Below, in pieces: positions 35,766-44,777 of a DNA stretch of 52,711 nt. The position numbers were made by a program, and so were the translations under genes. Every line of letters starts with the position of its first letter. The stretch's first letter is position 1. A model generated the notes under the pieces. It did no database searches. It was given only the letters and a program-made list of their open reading frames with translations, and was not told the origin of the DNA. Origin of the DNA: Opitutaceae bacterium (GTDB lineage Bacteria; Verrucomicrobiota; Verrucomicrobiia; Opitutales; Opitutaceae); assembly GCA_017994935.1 (NCBI GenBank), contig JAGOJU010000022.1, positions 1 through 52,711 of the forward strand, given 5' to 3'.

Positions 35766-36068
35766 TTGAAGAGTGGCGATGGCATTGCCAATACATCCAT
35801 TTGTCGAGGTGGATACCCATGGATCCGTGGTTCTTCAGTGTCGAAAACCTGACATCCGACCTGTCGACTCGGAGGCCGATGTCGGAGCACCTGACACTCT
35901 TCAGTCTGATGAGAGATCAGGAATTTCGTAAAAACGAGCAGAATAGTAACTGATGCAGGTTATTGTAATTCTAACGATATTAGTGGCACAGATGATGCTA
36001 TTAGCTGCCCTATTTTATGTAGGTTCATCAACTCCTCACGGTTATTCGGCCCCAACAACACACTCCCC
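35766..36068. promoter_or_regulatory. divergent promoter region between xylanase and VPDSG-CTERM genes
   Basis: The 303-base region is clearly more AT-rich than its surroundings, especially from 35920. It holds a sigma-54-like promoter at 35984-35999. Upstream of that, TTCAGT occurs at 35834 and 35900, CCTGACA at 35848 and 35890, and AGTGTC (35837) is inverted as GACACT (35892); these repeats are possible activator-binding sites. Confidence 0.45.
35984..35999 (+). promoter_or_regulatory. candidate sigma-54 promoter for the VPDSG-CTERM gene
   Basis: The 16 bases TGGCACAGATGATGCT match the sigma-54 consensus TGGCACR-N4-TTGCW at every specified position except one (A for the first T of the TTGC element). 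The GG and GC doublets have the correct spacing. Transcription would start near 36010, leaving a leader of about 59 bases before ATG 36069. Confidence 0.5.
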
Positions 36069-36806
36069 ATGAAAACCATCAAAACCATCACTCCGGTCGC
36101 ATGCATTGCGGCCCTTGCTGGATTGGGACTCACAATCCAGCAATCCCACGCTGTCGTCGTCACATTTACGGGCGGAACAGTCACAACCCTGGGTGCAGGC
36201 ACAGGTACCACCGATACGAGTGCCTCATTCTCAGACGTCGACTTCTATGAGCAAGGAGGCTTCCACCTGGACTTCCTTCCCAACGCCGGCTCCAGCGGCT
36301 TCGCAACCCACGTTGGCAACTATTACGGCGCGGGAAATGACGTCATTCATTCCCATTGGGAGGGCGGCGGCTTTGGTGGTGTGACAGCCGTTGAAATAAC
36401 GAAGATCGGCGGAGGTACGTTCGATCTGAACTATTTCATCCTGACCTCGAATACCATCGTGGGAGGAGGTGCCGCCGACGGATCCGAACGGGCCTTTGTC
36501 AAGGCCTTGGATTCGACGGATACATTGATTGGTGCTCCCGTCATGCTGCCCTCTGAAGACTGGGGATTTCCGGCGACTCCAATCTACCTTGGAAGTGATT
36601 TTGATGCCGCCACGAAAGTCGTCTTCTATGTGGAAAGTCCGGTGGCCTGCTTTGGAATGGACGAATTCTTTATCGATGAACCCGCACCTCCGCCTCCGGG
36701 ACGCGTCCCAGATTCGGGCGCCACGCTTGCGTTCCTCTCGCTTGCGCTCGGAGGAATATTTTGCCTGAAGCACAAGGCGGATGCGCGGAAGCGGCCAGCA
36801 GTCTAG
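36069..36806 (+). CDS. exported protein with VPDSG-CTERM sorting signal
   Basis: The 245-residue protein begins with a signal peptide (MKTIKTITPVACIAAL, cleavage likely after QQSHA near residue 28). The mature part is a low-charge, Gly/Thr-rich beta protein (VVTFTGGTVTTLGAGTG, WEGGGFGGVTAVEIT). The C-terminus is a textbook VPDSG-CTERM tail: VPDSG, a hydrophobic helix (TLAFLSLALGGIFCL) and a basic end (KHKADARKR). Such tails are processed by exosortase-type enzymes in Verrucomicrobiota and place the protein outside the inner membrane, often in the matrix or on the surface. No exosortase is in the window. The beta domain is not assigned to a family; its position beside a xylanase suggests sugar binding only by context. 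Confidence 0.88.
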   Translation: MKTIKTITPVACIAALAGLGLTIQQSHAVVVTFTGGTVTTLGAGTGTTDTSASFSDVDFYEQGGFHLDFLPNAGSSGFATHVGNYYGAGNDVIHSHWEGGGFGGVTAVEITKIGGGTFDLNYFILTSNTIVGGGAADGSERAFVKALDSTDTLIGAPVMLPSEDWGFPATPIYLGSDFDAATKVVFYVESPVACFGMDEFFIDEPAPPPPGRVPDSGATLAFLSLALGGIFCLKHKADARKRPAV

Positions 36807-36862
36807 TCCGACTTCATTTCAGGATCGCCCCCGCAAAAATGGCTCAAGTTCGTGCAGAGCCA

Positions 36863-36888
36863 GGCAGCCGCTTCATGCGGACGCTGCC
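36863..36888. terminator. possible bidirectional terminator between convergent genes
   Basis: GGCAG pairs with CTGCC and the inner CCGC with GCGG around the loop TTCAT, with a three-base bulge. TTTT follows at 36893 on the plus strand. The hairpin overlaps the last codons of the LacI-family gene. Confidence 0.3.
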
Positions 36889-37967
36889 CGCGTTTTGGAC
36901 GGGCAGGTTGCGCCGTCGTGCCAGGTCCCTTCGACATAGGTGGTTGTCGGAATCACCGGGATGCCGTACTTGTTGTGCTGGAGCTGGCCGGCCAGGATCT
37001 CGACCGCCAATTCCCCGACGGTCGTGTGATTCTGGCAGACACCCGCAAGCGCTCCATCCGTGCGGTCCAGAAACACGTCGACAAATTTCACGTCACCGGG
37101 AATACGCAGGTTCATCTCCTTCAGTGCCGGGAGGACGAAGGATGACTTGCTGATGATCACTTCGGGACGGCAGCGGCGGTACCATTCGGCAAACGGCGCC
37201 ATTTCAACCACCACGTCCGACGTGCTCTCGTTCAGCCACCGCTCGACCGGCTCCATGGACGGGAACAGGTGCGCAGCGATGCGCTCTTTCGGTTTCAACT
37301 GCTGCTGTTCGCAGAGGTAGCCGGCAGTCCACATGTGATCCACCGCATGGTCCCAACCACGGTGCATGACCATGCCGATGCGCCGGTAACCCGCGGCCAT
37401 CACCTTCTGCATGGCCAGCCGCGCGATGTCGCATTGGTTGTTGGTGACATTGTGGAGCGCGGGACGATGGGGAAAATAGTCGATCTTGACCGCACTGAAA
37501 TTCGGCCAGTCAAATTCCAGCACGTCACCCATCTCGCGCCCATGGGAGGCGACGATGACACCGTTGATGCCCCGTGAATAGAGAATCTGCCCAAGCCGCT
37601 GCTGCGTCATCCCCGGCTCGCCCAGCCAGAAGTGCTCAAGCGTGTAGCCCAGTTCCTTTGCCTTGCTTGCGGCACCTGCGTGAAACTCGGGATGAGCGGT
37701 CGTCGCCTTCCAGCCCCACCGTGTCGCCCAGTTTGTGACGTAGGCCAACGTGGGCACATGACGACGCTCGATCACCCGCCCCCGGTAGGCCACGAGTGCA
37801 CGCAGCAGCGGATCCGGCACATACCCCATCCTCTTCGCCAGCGATTGAATCCGGCGCCGCGTGGTCTCGGGTAGACGCGGGTGATTTCGCAGGGCCAGTG
37901 ACACGGTGGTGATGTGCACGCCCGCTTTCTTCGCGACATCGGACAGGGTGATGCGACGTTCGACCAT
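36873..37967 (-). CDS. LacI-family transcriptional regulator
   Basis: The 364-residue protein opens with a LacI-type DNA-binding domain: ITLSDVAKKAGVHITTVSLA, the second part LRNHPRLPETTRRRIQ and the hinge helix region LAKRMGYVPDPLLRAL. The rest is a periplasmic-binding-protein-like sensor domain (GINGVIVASHGREMGD, ADVVVEMAPF-type segments, PGDVKFVDVFLDRTDG). It diverges from the GH3 gene across 170 bases, and that GH3 gene is followed by the sugar symporter, so it most likely senses a xylose-containing oligosaccharide and controls the locus. Two similar candidate operators lie in the divergent region and upstream of the TonB receptor gene. Confidence 0.92.
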   Translation of the reverse strand: MVERRITLSDVAKKAGVHITTVSLALRNHPRLPETTRRRIQSLAKRMGYVPDPLLRALVAYRGRVIERRHVPTLAYVTNWATRWGWKATTAHPEFHAGAASKAKELGYTLEHFWLGEPGMTQQRLGQILYSRGINGVIVASHGREMGDVLEFDWPNFSAVKIDYFPHRPALHNVTNNQCDIARLAMQKVMAAGYRRIGMVMHRGWDHAVDHMWTAGYLCEQQQLKPKERIAAHLFPSMEPVERWLNESTSDVVVEMAPFAEWYRRCRPEVIISKSSFVLPALKEMNLRIPGDVKFVDVFLDRTDGALAGVCQNHTTVGELAVEILAGQLQHNKYGIPVIPTTTYVEGTWHDGATCPSKTRAASA

Positions 37968-38013
37968 GGGGCTGGTGCAGGATTCACGTGCCGAAATGCT
38001 CGTGCAAGTCTAT

Positions 38014-38027
38014 AGTTAGCGCGCACG
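38014..38027. promoter_or_regulatory. candidate LacI-family operator between the regulator and GH3 genes
   Basis: AGTTAGCGCGCACG matches 10 of 14 positions of TGTTAGCGCTAACA, a common LacI-family operator type. The left half is perfect from G to C; the right half is degenerate. A related half-site lies upstream of the TonB receptor gene. Confidence 0.35.
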
Positions 38028-38137
38028 CTCGGTTGTCTCGTGCTCCCATTATCGCGAAACAAAATCCCAACGGATCCGGGATCCGGTTTCCTCCCCCTTC
38101 TCCTGAACCTGGTAGATCTCCGCCTCCCCGCCCTTCC

Positions 38138-40273
38138 ATGACTCCCTCCCTGCCCACGGAGATGCCGCCGCCCTTCACGAATCCCGAGCTGCCTTTGGAA
38201 CAGCGCATCGTGGATCTTCTCACGCGCCTGACCCTGCCGGAAAAGATCAACCAACTTGTGCACGAAAACAATGCGGTGCTCCGGTTGGGAATTCCCGCCT
38301 ACAACTGGTGGAATGAGGCCTGCCACGGTGTTGGTCGCAACGGACGCGCCACGGTTTTTCCGCAGGTCATCGGCCTCGCGGCCACCTGGGATCGGGATCT
38401 CGTGTGGCGAATCGGCAACGTCATCGCTGACGAGGCCCGGGCGAAATATAACGCCGCAGCAGCCGCAGGGCTTCACGGACAGTATCAGGGGCTCACCTTC
38501 TGGACACCCAACATAAACATCTTTCGCGATCCCAGGTGGGGGCGCGGACAGGAATCCTTCGGAGAGGATCCCTACCTGACAGGAGAGCTTGGCGCGGCGA
38601 TGGTGCGTGGTCTCCAGGGCGACCATGCAAAGTACCTGAAGACGGCGGCGTGCGCCAAACACTTTGCCGTGCACAGCGGTCCGGAGCAGGCCCGACACAC
38701 CTTCGACGCGCAACCTTCTCCCAAGGACCTGCACGAGACCTATCTGCCCGCGTTTGAAAAGCTGGTCGGGGCCGGCGTCGAAGCGGTGATGGGCGCCTAC
38801 AATCGTGTCCTCGGTGAACCCGCCTGCGCCAGCAGGTTGCTGCTGGAGGACATTCTCAGAGGTAAGTGGGGATTCAAGGGACACGTTGTCAGCGACTGCG
38901 GCGCGATCGATGACTTTCACCAGCATCACAAGGTCACGGGCAACGCCGCCGAATCTGCGGCTCTTGCAGTAAAACGCGGCTGCGATCTCAATTGCGGTTG
39001 CACGTTCAACGACCTTGGCGTTGCCGTTCAGCAGGGCCTGGTCACCGAGCGGGAGATCAATGTTTCACTGCGACGACTGCTGGCGACCAAGTTCCGGTTG
39101 GGGCTGTTTGATCCGCCGGATCTCGTGCCATGGTCACGCATGCCTGCTGGCATCATAGACTGTGAGGCACATCGCACACTGTCGCGCGCCGCGGCTGCCG
39201 CGTCGATCGTGCTTCTGAAAAACAACGGTGTACTGCCACTGCGGCGCGATCATGCGAGCCTCCTTGTCACTGGTCCCACCGCGGCAAGCGTCAGCGTGCT
39301 CCTCGGAAACTACTTCGGAGTTTCCTCCCGTCTGGTGACCATCATCGAGGGCATCACCGGACGCGTGGCCGAGGGGTGCCGTGTCGCCTACCGCACCGGT
39401 TGCCCGCTCGACGGCGCGATGTCCCCCGGGGTGAACTACACGCATGCCACCGCCGCTGAATGTGAGGTCACCATTGCCGTGCTCGGACTTGATCCGTCGC
39501 TGGAGGGTGAGGAAGGCGACGCGGTAGCGTCCGCTACGGGGGGCGACCGTGAAACAATTGAGCTGCCCGCGGTGCAACTCGAGTTTTTCCGGGAGCTTCG
39601 CCGACATGCGCGCAAGCTCGTTGTCGTGCTTACGGGCGGCAGTGCCATCGCCGTACCAGAAGTCCACGAACTGGCGGACGCCGTCATCCAGGCGTGGTAT
39701 CCAGGATGTGAAGGGGGCGAGGCCGTGGCCGACATCCTTTTTGGAGACGCCAACCCGTCGGGGCGCCTGCCTGTGACCGTTCCGCTGCGCACAGCCGATC
39801 TGCCGCCGTTTGAGGATTACTCGATGACGGGGCGGACCTACCGGTTTGCCACAACGGAGCCGCTCTACCCGTTTGGATTTGGTCTCAGCTATGCGACGAT
39901 TGAATATGGCCCGCTGCGGTTGGAATCCACATCCCTCAGGACTGGTGAAGCACTGAGCGTCGTCCTGCACGTGCACAACCATTCGGATCGGGATGCCGTC
40001 GAGATTGTGCAATGTTATCTCACGCCGCCCCAGCATTGCGGTGCGCCGCTCGCGAGCCTTGTGGATTTTCGAAAAGTTGTCGTGCCTGCTCGGGCAGGTG
40101 TCCCGGTGGAGTTTCACATTCCAGGAGCGGCATTCGGGCAGATTGACGGGAACGGGAGGCCCGTGTTCGTAGCAGGAAACCATCGCATCACGGTCGGACC
40201 TGCCTCGCCCGGACCGCGCGCCCACGCACTTGGTGCACCCGAAGCATCGACAGCCTCGGTCATGCTCATTTGA
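38138..40273 (+). CDS. GH3 beta-xylosidase / beta-glucosidase, predicted cytoplasmic
   Basis: From ATG 38138 the protein has 711 residues and no signal peptide; the upstream frame adds only Pro/Arg-rich sequence. The GH3 barrel has NWWNEACHGVGRNG, FTPNINIFRDPRWGR-type sequence (TFWTPNINIFRDPRWGRGQE) and the nucleophile D253 in VVSDCGAIDDFHQHH. The second domain contributes EGEEGDAV, and a fibronectin-like domain closes the protein (YPFGFGLSYATIEYG). It probably removes xylose from xylo-oligosaccharides brought in by the symporter encoded 52 bases downstream. The xylosidase rather than glucosidase call rests on the NEACHG motif and the genomic context. Confidence 0.9.
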   Translation: MTPSLPTEMPPPFTNPELPLEQRIVDLLTRLTLPEKINQLVHENNAVLRLGIPAYNWWNEACHGVGRNGRATVFPQVIGLAATWDRDLVWRIGNVIADEARAKYNAAAAAGLHGQYQGLTFWTPNINIFRDPRWGRGQESFGEDPYLTGELGAAMVRGLQGDHAKYLKTAACAKHFAVHSGPEQARHTFDAQPSPKDLHETYLPAFEKLVGAGVEAVMGAYNRVLGEPACASRLLLEDILRGKWGFKGHVVSDCGAIDDFHQHHKVTGNAAESAALAVKRGCDLNCGCTFNDLGVAVQQGLVTEREINVSLRRLLATKFRLGLFDPPDLVPWSRMPAGIIDCEAHRTLSRAAAAASIVLLKNNGVLPLRRDHASLLVTGPTAASVSVLLGNYFGVSSRLVTIIEGITGRVAEGCRVAYRTGCPLDGAMSPGVNYTHATAAECEVTIAVLGLDPSLEGEEGDAVASATGGDRETIELPAVQLEFFRELRRHARKLVVVLTGGSAIAVPEVHELADAVIQAWYPGCEGGEAVADILFGDANPSGRLPVTVPLRTADLPPFEDYSMTGRTYRFATTEPLYPFGFGLSYATIEYGPLRLESTSLRTGEALSVVLHVHNHSDRDAVEIVQCYLTPPQHCGAPLASLVDFRKVVVPARAGVPVEFHIPGAAFGQIDGNGRPVFVAGNHRITVGPASPGPRAHALGAPEASTASVMLI

Positions 40274-40325
40274 GTCACGCTGGCTTTCCTGAACAACGCG
40301 CTTCAAGGCCGCCCGCCCTCCCCCC

Positions 40326-41828
40326 ATGAGCATCACCCCATCGCAGAAACTTTCCGTGTGGGAAAAGGCCGGATACAGCGCCGGCGATGCCGCGGCCAAT
40401 TTCGTCTTCATGACGATGGTGCTCTTCCAGCTCAATTTCTACACCGACGTCTTCGGACTCTCCGCGGATGTGGCGGCTGCGATCCTGCTCTGGCCGCGTC
40501 TATGGGATGCCCTCTTTGACCCGCTCATGGGCATTCTCGCCGACCGCACCCGGACCCGCTGGGGCAGGTTTCGGCCCTGGATACTCTGGACCAGCCTGCC
40601 CTGGGCTGTGGTCATGGTGCTCGCCTACACGACACCCGAGGGATGGGGGATGGGCATGATGATTGCCTACGCCGGCATCACCAATGCAGCCCTCATGACG
40701 CTCTACTCGATGAACAACATGCCCTACTCCGCACTGGGCGGAGTGATGACGGGCGATGCGGATGAGCGCACCCGGCTGAATTCCTACCGGTTTGTTTCCG
40801 TCACGCTTGCGCAATTTGTCGTGGGAGGATTCACGCTGCCCCTGGTCGCGAAATTTTCACAGGGCCACGACCGGCAGCACGGCTGGCAGGTGACAATGAC
40901 TCTCTGGGCGGCGCTCTGCCTCGTGCTCTTTATCGTGACATTCCTTTCCACCAGGGAGCGCATCCAGCCCGTAGCCGAGGTAAGGAGCACGCCCCGTCAG
41001 GATTTTCGCGATCTGCTGCGGAACGGTCCATGGCTCGCGCTTGTCTGCTACACCCTCCTCCATTTTGCCCTGCTCGCGTACCGGGGTGGCGCCCTGTACA
41101 ACTACTATCACCACTACGCAGACAAGACAGCGATGTTCGACTTCGTCGCCCGGTTCGGTCTGACCGCCGACTTTGGCGCGCCGAGGCAGGGACTGCTTGA
41201 CTTCCTTGGCTACATCGTGCGCGGCGGACCCGCTGCGGGGGGAGAAAACAATGTGGCCGATGTGTTCAACAGCATCGTGAACATGCTTGGTACAGCAACG
41301 ACGATCGTAGGCATCGTGGCGTCGACGGGATTTTCGGCGCGCTTCGGAAGGAAGCGCGTGGCGCTGTTCGGCTTCTCGCTGTCCGCCATGAACGCGTTCG
41401 CTTTTTACCTTCTGCCCTCCTCGGGTGTGGGAGGCATGGTTCTCCTTACATTCACCGGCTCTCTCGTCTATGCGCCGACCATTGCGGTCATGTGGGCCAT
41501 GTACGCCGATGCCGCGGACTTCTCCGAGTGGCAGACGGGACGCCGCTTTACGGGCATGGTTTTTGCCACCATTGGATTCTCCCTGAAGGCCGGTCTCGCC
41601 ATCGGTTCGGCCGCATTTCTGTGGCTGATGGAAGGGGTGTGGAACTATGATACCCGGACGCCCGCTGCAGCCGACGCCATTGCCGGATACCATTTTTCGA
41701 GCAGTATCTCGGTGGGATTTCTTTTTTTCGGCTGCGTACTATGCATCGCCATGTGCGGACTGAATCGAACCGTAACCCGACGCATGGGTACGGAACTCGC
41801 CGCGCGTCGCAGCGCCGCCACTGCCTGA
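40326..41828 (+). CDS. GPH-family sugar:cation symporter (MFS, MelB/XynB-like)
   Basis: The 500-residue protein has about twelve hydrophobic helices. The N-terminal block LSVWEKAGYSAGDAAANFVF and the loop WDALFDPLMGILADRTRTRWGRFRPW are diagnostic of the glycoside-pentoside-hexuronide:cation symporter family, and YALGGVM-like sequence (PYSALGGVMTGDADERTRLN) marks the next loop. The central loop is long, with an insert of about 60 residues (FGLTADFGAPRQGLLDF and the Gly-rich part after it). It would carry xylo-oligosaccharides or xylose across the inner membrane with Na+ or H+. It forms a two-gene unit with the GH3 gene. Confidence 0.9.
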   Translation: MSITPSQKLSVWEKAGYSAGDAAANFVFMTMVLFQLNFYTDVFGLSADVAAAILLWPRLWDALFDPLMGILADRTRTRWGRFRPWILWTSLPWAVVMVLAYTTPEGWGMGMMIAYAGITNAALMTLYSMNNMPYSALGGVMTGDADERTRLNSYRFVSVTLAQFVVGGFTLPLVAKFSQGHDRQHGWQVTMTLWAALCLVLFIVTFLSTRERIQPVAEVRSTPRQDFRDLLRNGPWLALVCYTLLHFALLAYRGGALYNYYHHYADKTAMFDFVARFGLTADFGAPRQGLLDFLGYIVRGGPAAGGENNVADVFNSIVNMLGTATTIVGIVASTGFSARFGRKRVALFGFSLSAMNAFAFYLLPSSGVGGMVLLTFTGSLVYAPTIAVMWAMYADAADFSEWQTGRRFTGMVFATIGFSLKAGLAIGSAAFLWLMEGVWNYDTRTPAAADAIAGYHFSSSISVGFLFFGCVLCIAMCGLNRTVTRRMGTELAARRSAATA

Positions 41829-41861
41829 GCTCGCGCGGGACAATCCTGTCCTTCCCTCGAA

Positions 41862-44756
41862 TCAGTTCGTCCCGCGTCCGCGTTGTCCACTCTCGGGTGG
41901 ACCCAGGTAGCTTGCACGCACGCCCCCGGTGTCGATCACGATGCGTTCGAGCACCACGCCGGGTGTCACCCTCCAGAACTTCAGCTCATGCACGCCGGGT
42001 CTATCGATTGTCAGCCGCACGCGTACCTTTACCGCGCCCTCGCCTACCGCAGTTTCCCAAGCACCTGAGCCGACTGCGGTTCCCGGGCGCAGAACCTGTG
42101 GAGAGGCATCGTCAAAAGATACGGCGAAACGAAGAGCTTCGCCCGGGGTGAAGTCGAGTGATGGCGCACACTGAAGTTCAACCGTGACCTCGCCTGCGGA
42201 GTGAAGGAACACGGCGTAGGCGAGGTGTGGCGAGTCGCCACCGGGCGTGCTGGCGGCCTCAAGCACTGGAAATGTCGTCACTCCACCAAGACTTCGCCCA
42301 AACTCAGGAAGCGTTTTCCACTCAATCCCGTCTCCGGCGACGGCCCGGTGGAAATTCGGTGCCTCGATGGCAATGTATCCATCGCTCTCGACAAACGACC
42401 CCACGGGCACCGGACGTTTGTCAACCGGCACGATGATCGTCAATGGGGGTGCGCCCGTGGCGGAGCGGACAATGATCCTGCCTTCGGTGATCCCGGAAGG
42501 CGCCTTGTCCCAGTCCGCGCCAACCTCAACGCGAAGGTCCGGACCGAGTTCACCGGATTGCACGGATGCCTGGAGCCACGTATGGCTCGTCTCGATCCGG
42601 AAACCTATCGTACTCTTCCCTCGATTGAAGACATCGAACCAGCGCGAGCGCGGGCCGTAGGGGCTGAGCGCCGGCAGACGCGCCGTCTCCGGCACGGGAT
42701 AGTCACCCGGCCGCGCCGCAGGATCCCCTTCGACCGCTATCGCCAATTCTCCGACCTCAGGGACCTGGAGCTCTGTCACCGCCGGCATCGCATTGCGCAC
42801 GGGCTGCTGCCAGGTCACATAGCCAAGGTGCGTCTGGTCCATCATGCGGCGCCACTTTCCATCGAGCAGGGCATCCCAACGTTGCTTTTGCGCCGCATCG
42901 TTTGCAAAGAGCGCGCGTGCCTTGTCGGCGAGTGAGTTTGTTGTCGCGCGGCCCTGTGTGGCAAACAGCCTGTTGCGACCGGCCACCAGGTTGAGCTCGG
43001 TGACAATCCGGCAGGCCACGATCGGATGCTGCACCAGTTGAAAGAATGCAGGACCGGACTCGGCGGGCAAACCTCGTGCAATCCTGGAGGCACTGTCCTC
43101 GAGCCCACGCCATTCGCCCAAGACACGTTCCGCCTCGCGATAGTTGACGAGGCTGAACGTGTCTGGAGACAACATTTCAGGCTTACGAAGGCTGTTGAGT
43201 TTCGTATAGCCATTGATCAACGCCGCAATCTCTTCGGCATGAGACGCACCGAACTGACGTCCTGCCCAATCTCTCGAGTGTGCTTCGAGCCCGGCTTGCT
43301 CCACTTCCTCCGGTCGCCAGGCGTAGCGCAGAAAAAATTCGATAGGGAACTCCATAGGTTTCAGGTCGCCGACATTGGCGATCCAGATGCGGTCCGCCCC
43401 ATACTGCCACGCGAGGTGCATCTGTTCCCAGATCTTGCTGATTGGAATCGTGTTCAGCCACTTGTAGTTCCGCGGATCGCCCACGTAGTCGAAATGATAA
43501 TATACGCCGGCCCCGCCGCTACGCTTCCGCTCTGTTGCAGTGGGCAATCGCCGCAGGTTGCCCCAGTTGTCATCGCACCAGAGCAGAGTCACGTCGTCGG
43601 GGACCTTCATACCGTGCTCGTAGTAGGCCTGAACCTCCTTGTAGAGCGCCCAACTCTGAGGAACCTCGTCTTCCGCCCGAGCAAAGGTCTCACGTATGAT
43701 GCCACGCTGATCAGCGACGATTTGTTCAAGGAGCTCGACATTCGTTTCCTCGGACATGGCCAGGTCACCATCGCCGCGCATACCGACGGTGATGATGCTT
43801 TCGTAGTTTCGATTGCGTCTCAAGCCGTCAGCCCAGAACTGGCGCAGCGCAGCGCCATTAGTGATATAGTTCCAGGGGCCCGAGCCATGGCGCCTCCATT
43901 CCTGCTGCGCGCGAAGCATCGGTTCATGATGGGAGGTCCCCATGACGATACCGTAGGCGTCTGCGAGTCGGGGGCTCTCCGGATCATCCTCATTGAAGGC
44001 ATTGCCCCACATTGCCGGCCAGAGGTAGTTCCCGCGCAATCTGAGAAGGAGTTCGAACACCTTCGCATAGAATCGCGAATTGAGTCCGCCGTACTTCTCC
44101 CGGGCCCATCCCGTGAGCGCCGGCGCCTCATCGTTCAGGAAAATTCCCCGGTACTTGACCGAGGGTCCCGGATCAATCCACGGTCTTGCGCTCACAAAAA
44201 CAGCCGCTTGCCGCTGCACAGGGACGTCGGCCCACCAATACCAGGGAGACACTCCCATCGCGTAGGACAATTCATAGATCCCGTAGATCGTGCCCCTCCT
44301 GTCGCTGCCTGCGATGATCAGAGCGTGAGGCATACCAGGAAAGGGTTCGGATATCTCCACAAGCATGAAGGCCTCCCATCGGCCACGAATGCGTCCCGTG
44401 TCGAGCTTTCCCTGTGCAATCAAGCCGTCAATCAGGGTGCTCTGACCAATGGTACCCACGATTATCGCAACGCCGGAAAGTGAAGGAGAGATCCCACCCT
44501 CAGTCTGCAGGATCGGCCTCATTCCAGTGACTCGTTCGAAGTCCTCCGCCAAGTCGCCGACCGCTCGCCTCACACCTGGCCACTCATTCGCCGCCACGAC
44601 AATCGGCGAAACCCTCCCCTCTCCGGCCAACATCAACGCCGAGGGACTTGACGCAAACTGCACCAAGGATTTCGCATCCGCTGCGGGAACCGCGGGAGCG
44701 ACAAGCACAAGCAGTATCGGCAACGCTCGAATCAGGAGTGCGTTCACTGTGTCCAT
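41862..44756 (-). CDS. secreted xylan alpha-1,2-glucuronidase, GH115
   Basis: The 964-residue protein has a signal peptide (ALLIRALPILLVLVAPAVPA) and the GH115 sequence pattern: an N-terminal alpha/beta domain (VSPIVVAANEWPGVRRAV, ALIIAGSDRRGTIYGIYELS), then SPWYWWADVPVQR and KYRGIFLNDEAPAL at the start of the barrel, LWPAMWGNAFNEDDP, TSHHEPMLRAQQEW, WCDDNWGNLRRLPT and WIANVGDLKPMEFP. GH115 enzymes remove (4-O-methyl-)glucuronic acid from internal and terminal positions of glucuronoxylan. The C-terminal 230 residues form beta domains typical of the family. It follows the second xylanase gene with a gap of 21 bases, so they are co-transcribed. Confidence 0.94.
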   Translation of the reverse strand: MDTVNALLIRALPILLVLVAPAVPAADAKSLVQFASSPSALMLAGEGRVSPIVVAANEWPGVRRAVGDLAEDFERVTGMRPILQTEGGISPSLSGVAIIVGTIGQSTLIDGLIAQGKLDTGRIRGRWEAFMLVEISEPFPGMPHALIIAGSDRRGTIYGIYELSYAMGVSPWYWWADVPVQRQAAVFVSARPWIDPGPSVKYRGIFLNDEAPALTGWAREKYGGLNSRFYAKVFELLLRLRGNYLWPAMWGNAFNEDDPESPRLADAYGIVMGTSHHEPMLRAQQEWRRHGSGPWNYITNGAALRQFWADGLRRNRNYESIITVGMRGDGDLAMSEETNVELLEQIVADQRGIIRETFARAEDEVPQSWALYKEVQAYYEHGMKVPDDVTLLWCDDNWGNLRRLPTATERKRSGGAGVYYHFDYVGDPRNYKWLNTIPISKIWEQMHLAWQYGADRIWIANVGDLKPMEFPIEFFLRYAWRPEEVEQAGLEAHSRDWAGRQFGASHAEEIAALINGYTKLNSLRKPEMLSPDTFSLVNYREAERVLGEWRGLEDSASRIARGLPAESGPAFFQLVQHPIVACRIVTELNLVAGRNRLFATQGRATTNSLADKARALFANDAAQKQRWDALLDGKWRRMMDQTHLGYVTWQQPVRNAMPAVTELQVPEVGELAIAVEGDPAARPGDYPVPETARLPALSPYGPRSRWFDVFNRGKSTIGFRIETSHTWLQASVQSGELGPDLRVEVGADWDKAPSGITEGRIIVRSATGAPPLTIIVPVDKRPVPVGSFVESDGYIAIEAPNFHRAVAGDGIEWKTLPEFGRSLGGVTTFPVLEAASTPGGDSPHLAYAVFLHSAGEVTVELQCAPSLDFTPGEALRFAVSFDDASPQVLRPGTAVGSGAWETAVGEGAVKVRVRLTIDRPGVHELKFWRVTPGVVLERIVIDTGGVRASYLGPPESGQRGRGTN

Positions 44757-44777
44757 CCCGTTCGAAGCGACATGTCC

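Noticed and set aside
36231..36773. 180-codon minus-strand frame
   Set aside because: Antisense to the VPDSG-CTERM gene, which has both a signal peptide and a sorting tail.
43026..44483. 485-codon plus-strand open frame
   Set aside because: It is antisense to the GH115 gene and has no recognisable domains.
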